Source: Pseudohongiella sp.
GTDB lineage: Bacteria > Pseudomonadota > Gammaproteobacteria > Pseudomonadales > Pseudohongiellaceae
DNA: 64,000 nt
Reading direction: 5' to 3'
NCBI GenBank assembly: GCA_030651695.1
Contig: JAUSCD010000015.1
Coordinates: forward strand, 221,408-285,407
The notes beneath the pieces are model-generated. The model ran no database searches, was not told where the DNA came from, and saw nothing but the letters and a program-made list of their open reading frames with translations. This document shows, piece after piece, positions 63,908 to 64,000 of this stretch (its first letter is position 1; the number at the start of each line of letters is the position of its first letter). The translations under genes and the position numbers were made by a program.

Positions 63908-64000
63908 ATGCCTGACGATGACCTACTCTCACATGGGGAGACCCCACACTACCATCGGCGCTGAGCGGTTTCACTTCTGAGTTCGGGATGGGATCAGGTG
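63908..64000 (-). rRNA. rrf: 5S ribosomal RNA, 3' part
   Basis: The plus strand reads ATGCCTGACGATGACCTACT and continues through CATGGGGAGACCCCACACTA and GTTCGGGATGGGATCAGGTG, the reverse complement of the 3' part of gammaproteobacterial 5S rRNA. About 93 of roughly 115-120 bases are in the window; the 5' end and the rest of the rRNA operon lie beyond the right edge. Confidence 0.95.

Overview
This window looks like chromosomal DNA from a free-living, probably marine, gammaproteobacterium. It carries the rplU-rpmA-obgE-proB-rpsT-murJ housekeeping block, ubiC close to phoB-phoR (an order also seen in Pseudomonas), a Na+-pumping oxaloacetate decarboxylase (oadGAB), and many acyl-CoA enzymes. 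I cannot fix the genus from sequence alone. No phage, transposase, integron or CRISPR array is visible, so this is mostly ordinary core genome. The interesting signals are small regulatory elements and short genes lying between well-known genes.

Layout. 1-5.2 kb: the start of purU (cut by the window edge), two exported proteins of unknown function, gloA, a folD that reads like the Bacteroidetes type, an aromatic aminotransferase and a universal stress protein. 5.2-5.5 kb: a divergent promoter region with two FNR/ANR-type boxes, between uspA and a 36-residue membrane protein. 5.5-16 kb: DAHP synthase, an exported methyltransferase-like protein, murJ, an NRAMP-like transporter, dps, rpsT, proB, obgE, rpmA, rplU and ispB. 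16-28.7 kb: acyl-CoA synthetase, a TPR lipoprotein, ETF-ubiquinone oxidoreductase, an epimerase-like protein, a TonB-dependent receptor, a second exported methyltransferase-like protein, a CoA-transferase, a nitroreductase and a class C beta-lactamase-like protein. 28.9-31.8 kb: a DegP/DegQ-type protease divergent from a ToxR/CadC-like membrane regulator, with repeated sites between them. 31.9-38.6 kb: a flavin amine oxidase, an acyl-CoA dehydrogenase, two SDRs, an MDR reductase and a class III aminotransferase. The aminotransferase is preceded by what looks like a leader-peptide attenuator (38.68-38.94 kb). 39-43.8 kb: an exported protein with a TonB-C-like end, a second CoA-transferase, ubiC and an OmpA-family porin. 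43.9-50.1 kb: a phosphate block (phoB, phoR, phoU, ppk, ppx) with two Pho-box-like sites. 50.2-57.1 kb: a GT39 glycosyltransferase, a chemoreceptor, an ExeA-like ATPase, cysE and PIN-PhoH. 57.2-63.7 kb: oadBAG, nnrU and a DUF5916 outer-membrane protein. 63.9-64.0 kb: the 3' part of a 5S rRNA on the minus strand with its terminator, so an rRNA operon runs into the window from the right.

How the genes fit together. Acyl-CoA synthetase, acyl-CoA dehydrogenase, ETF-QO, two family III CoA-transferases and the SDR/MDR enzymes suggest growth on fatty or other carboxylic acids, with electrons passed to ubiquinone. PhoBR, PhoU, Ppk and Ppx sense phosphate and manage polyphosphate; no pst transporter lies in the window. 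OadGAB would couple oxaloacetate decarboxylation to Na+ export, as expected in a saline habitat. Gene packing is tight: several convergent pairs overlap at their stop codons.
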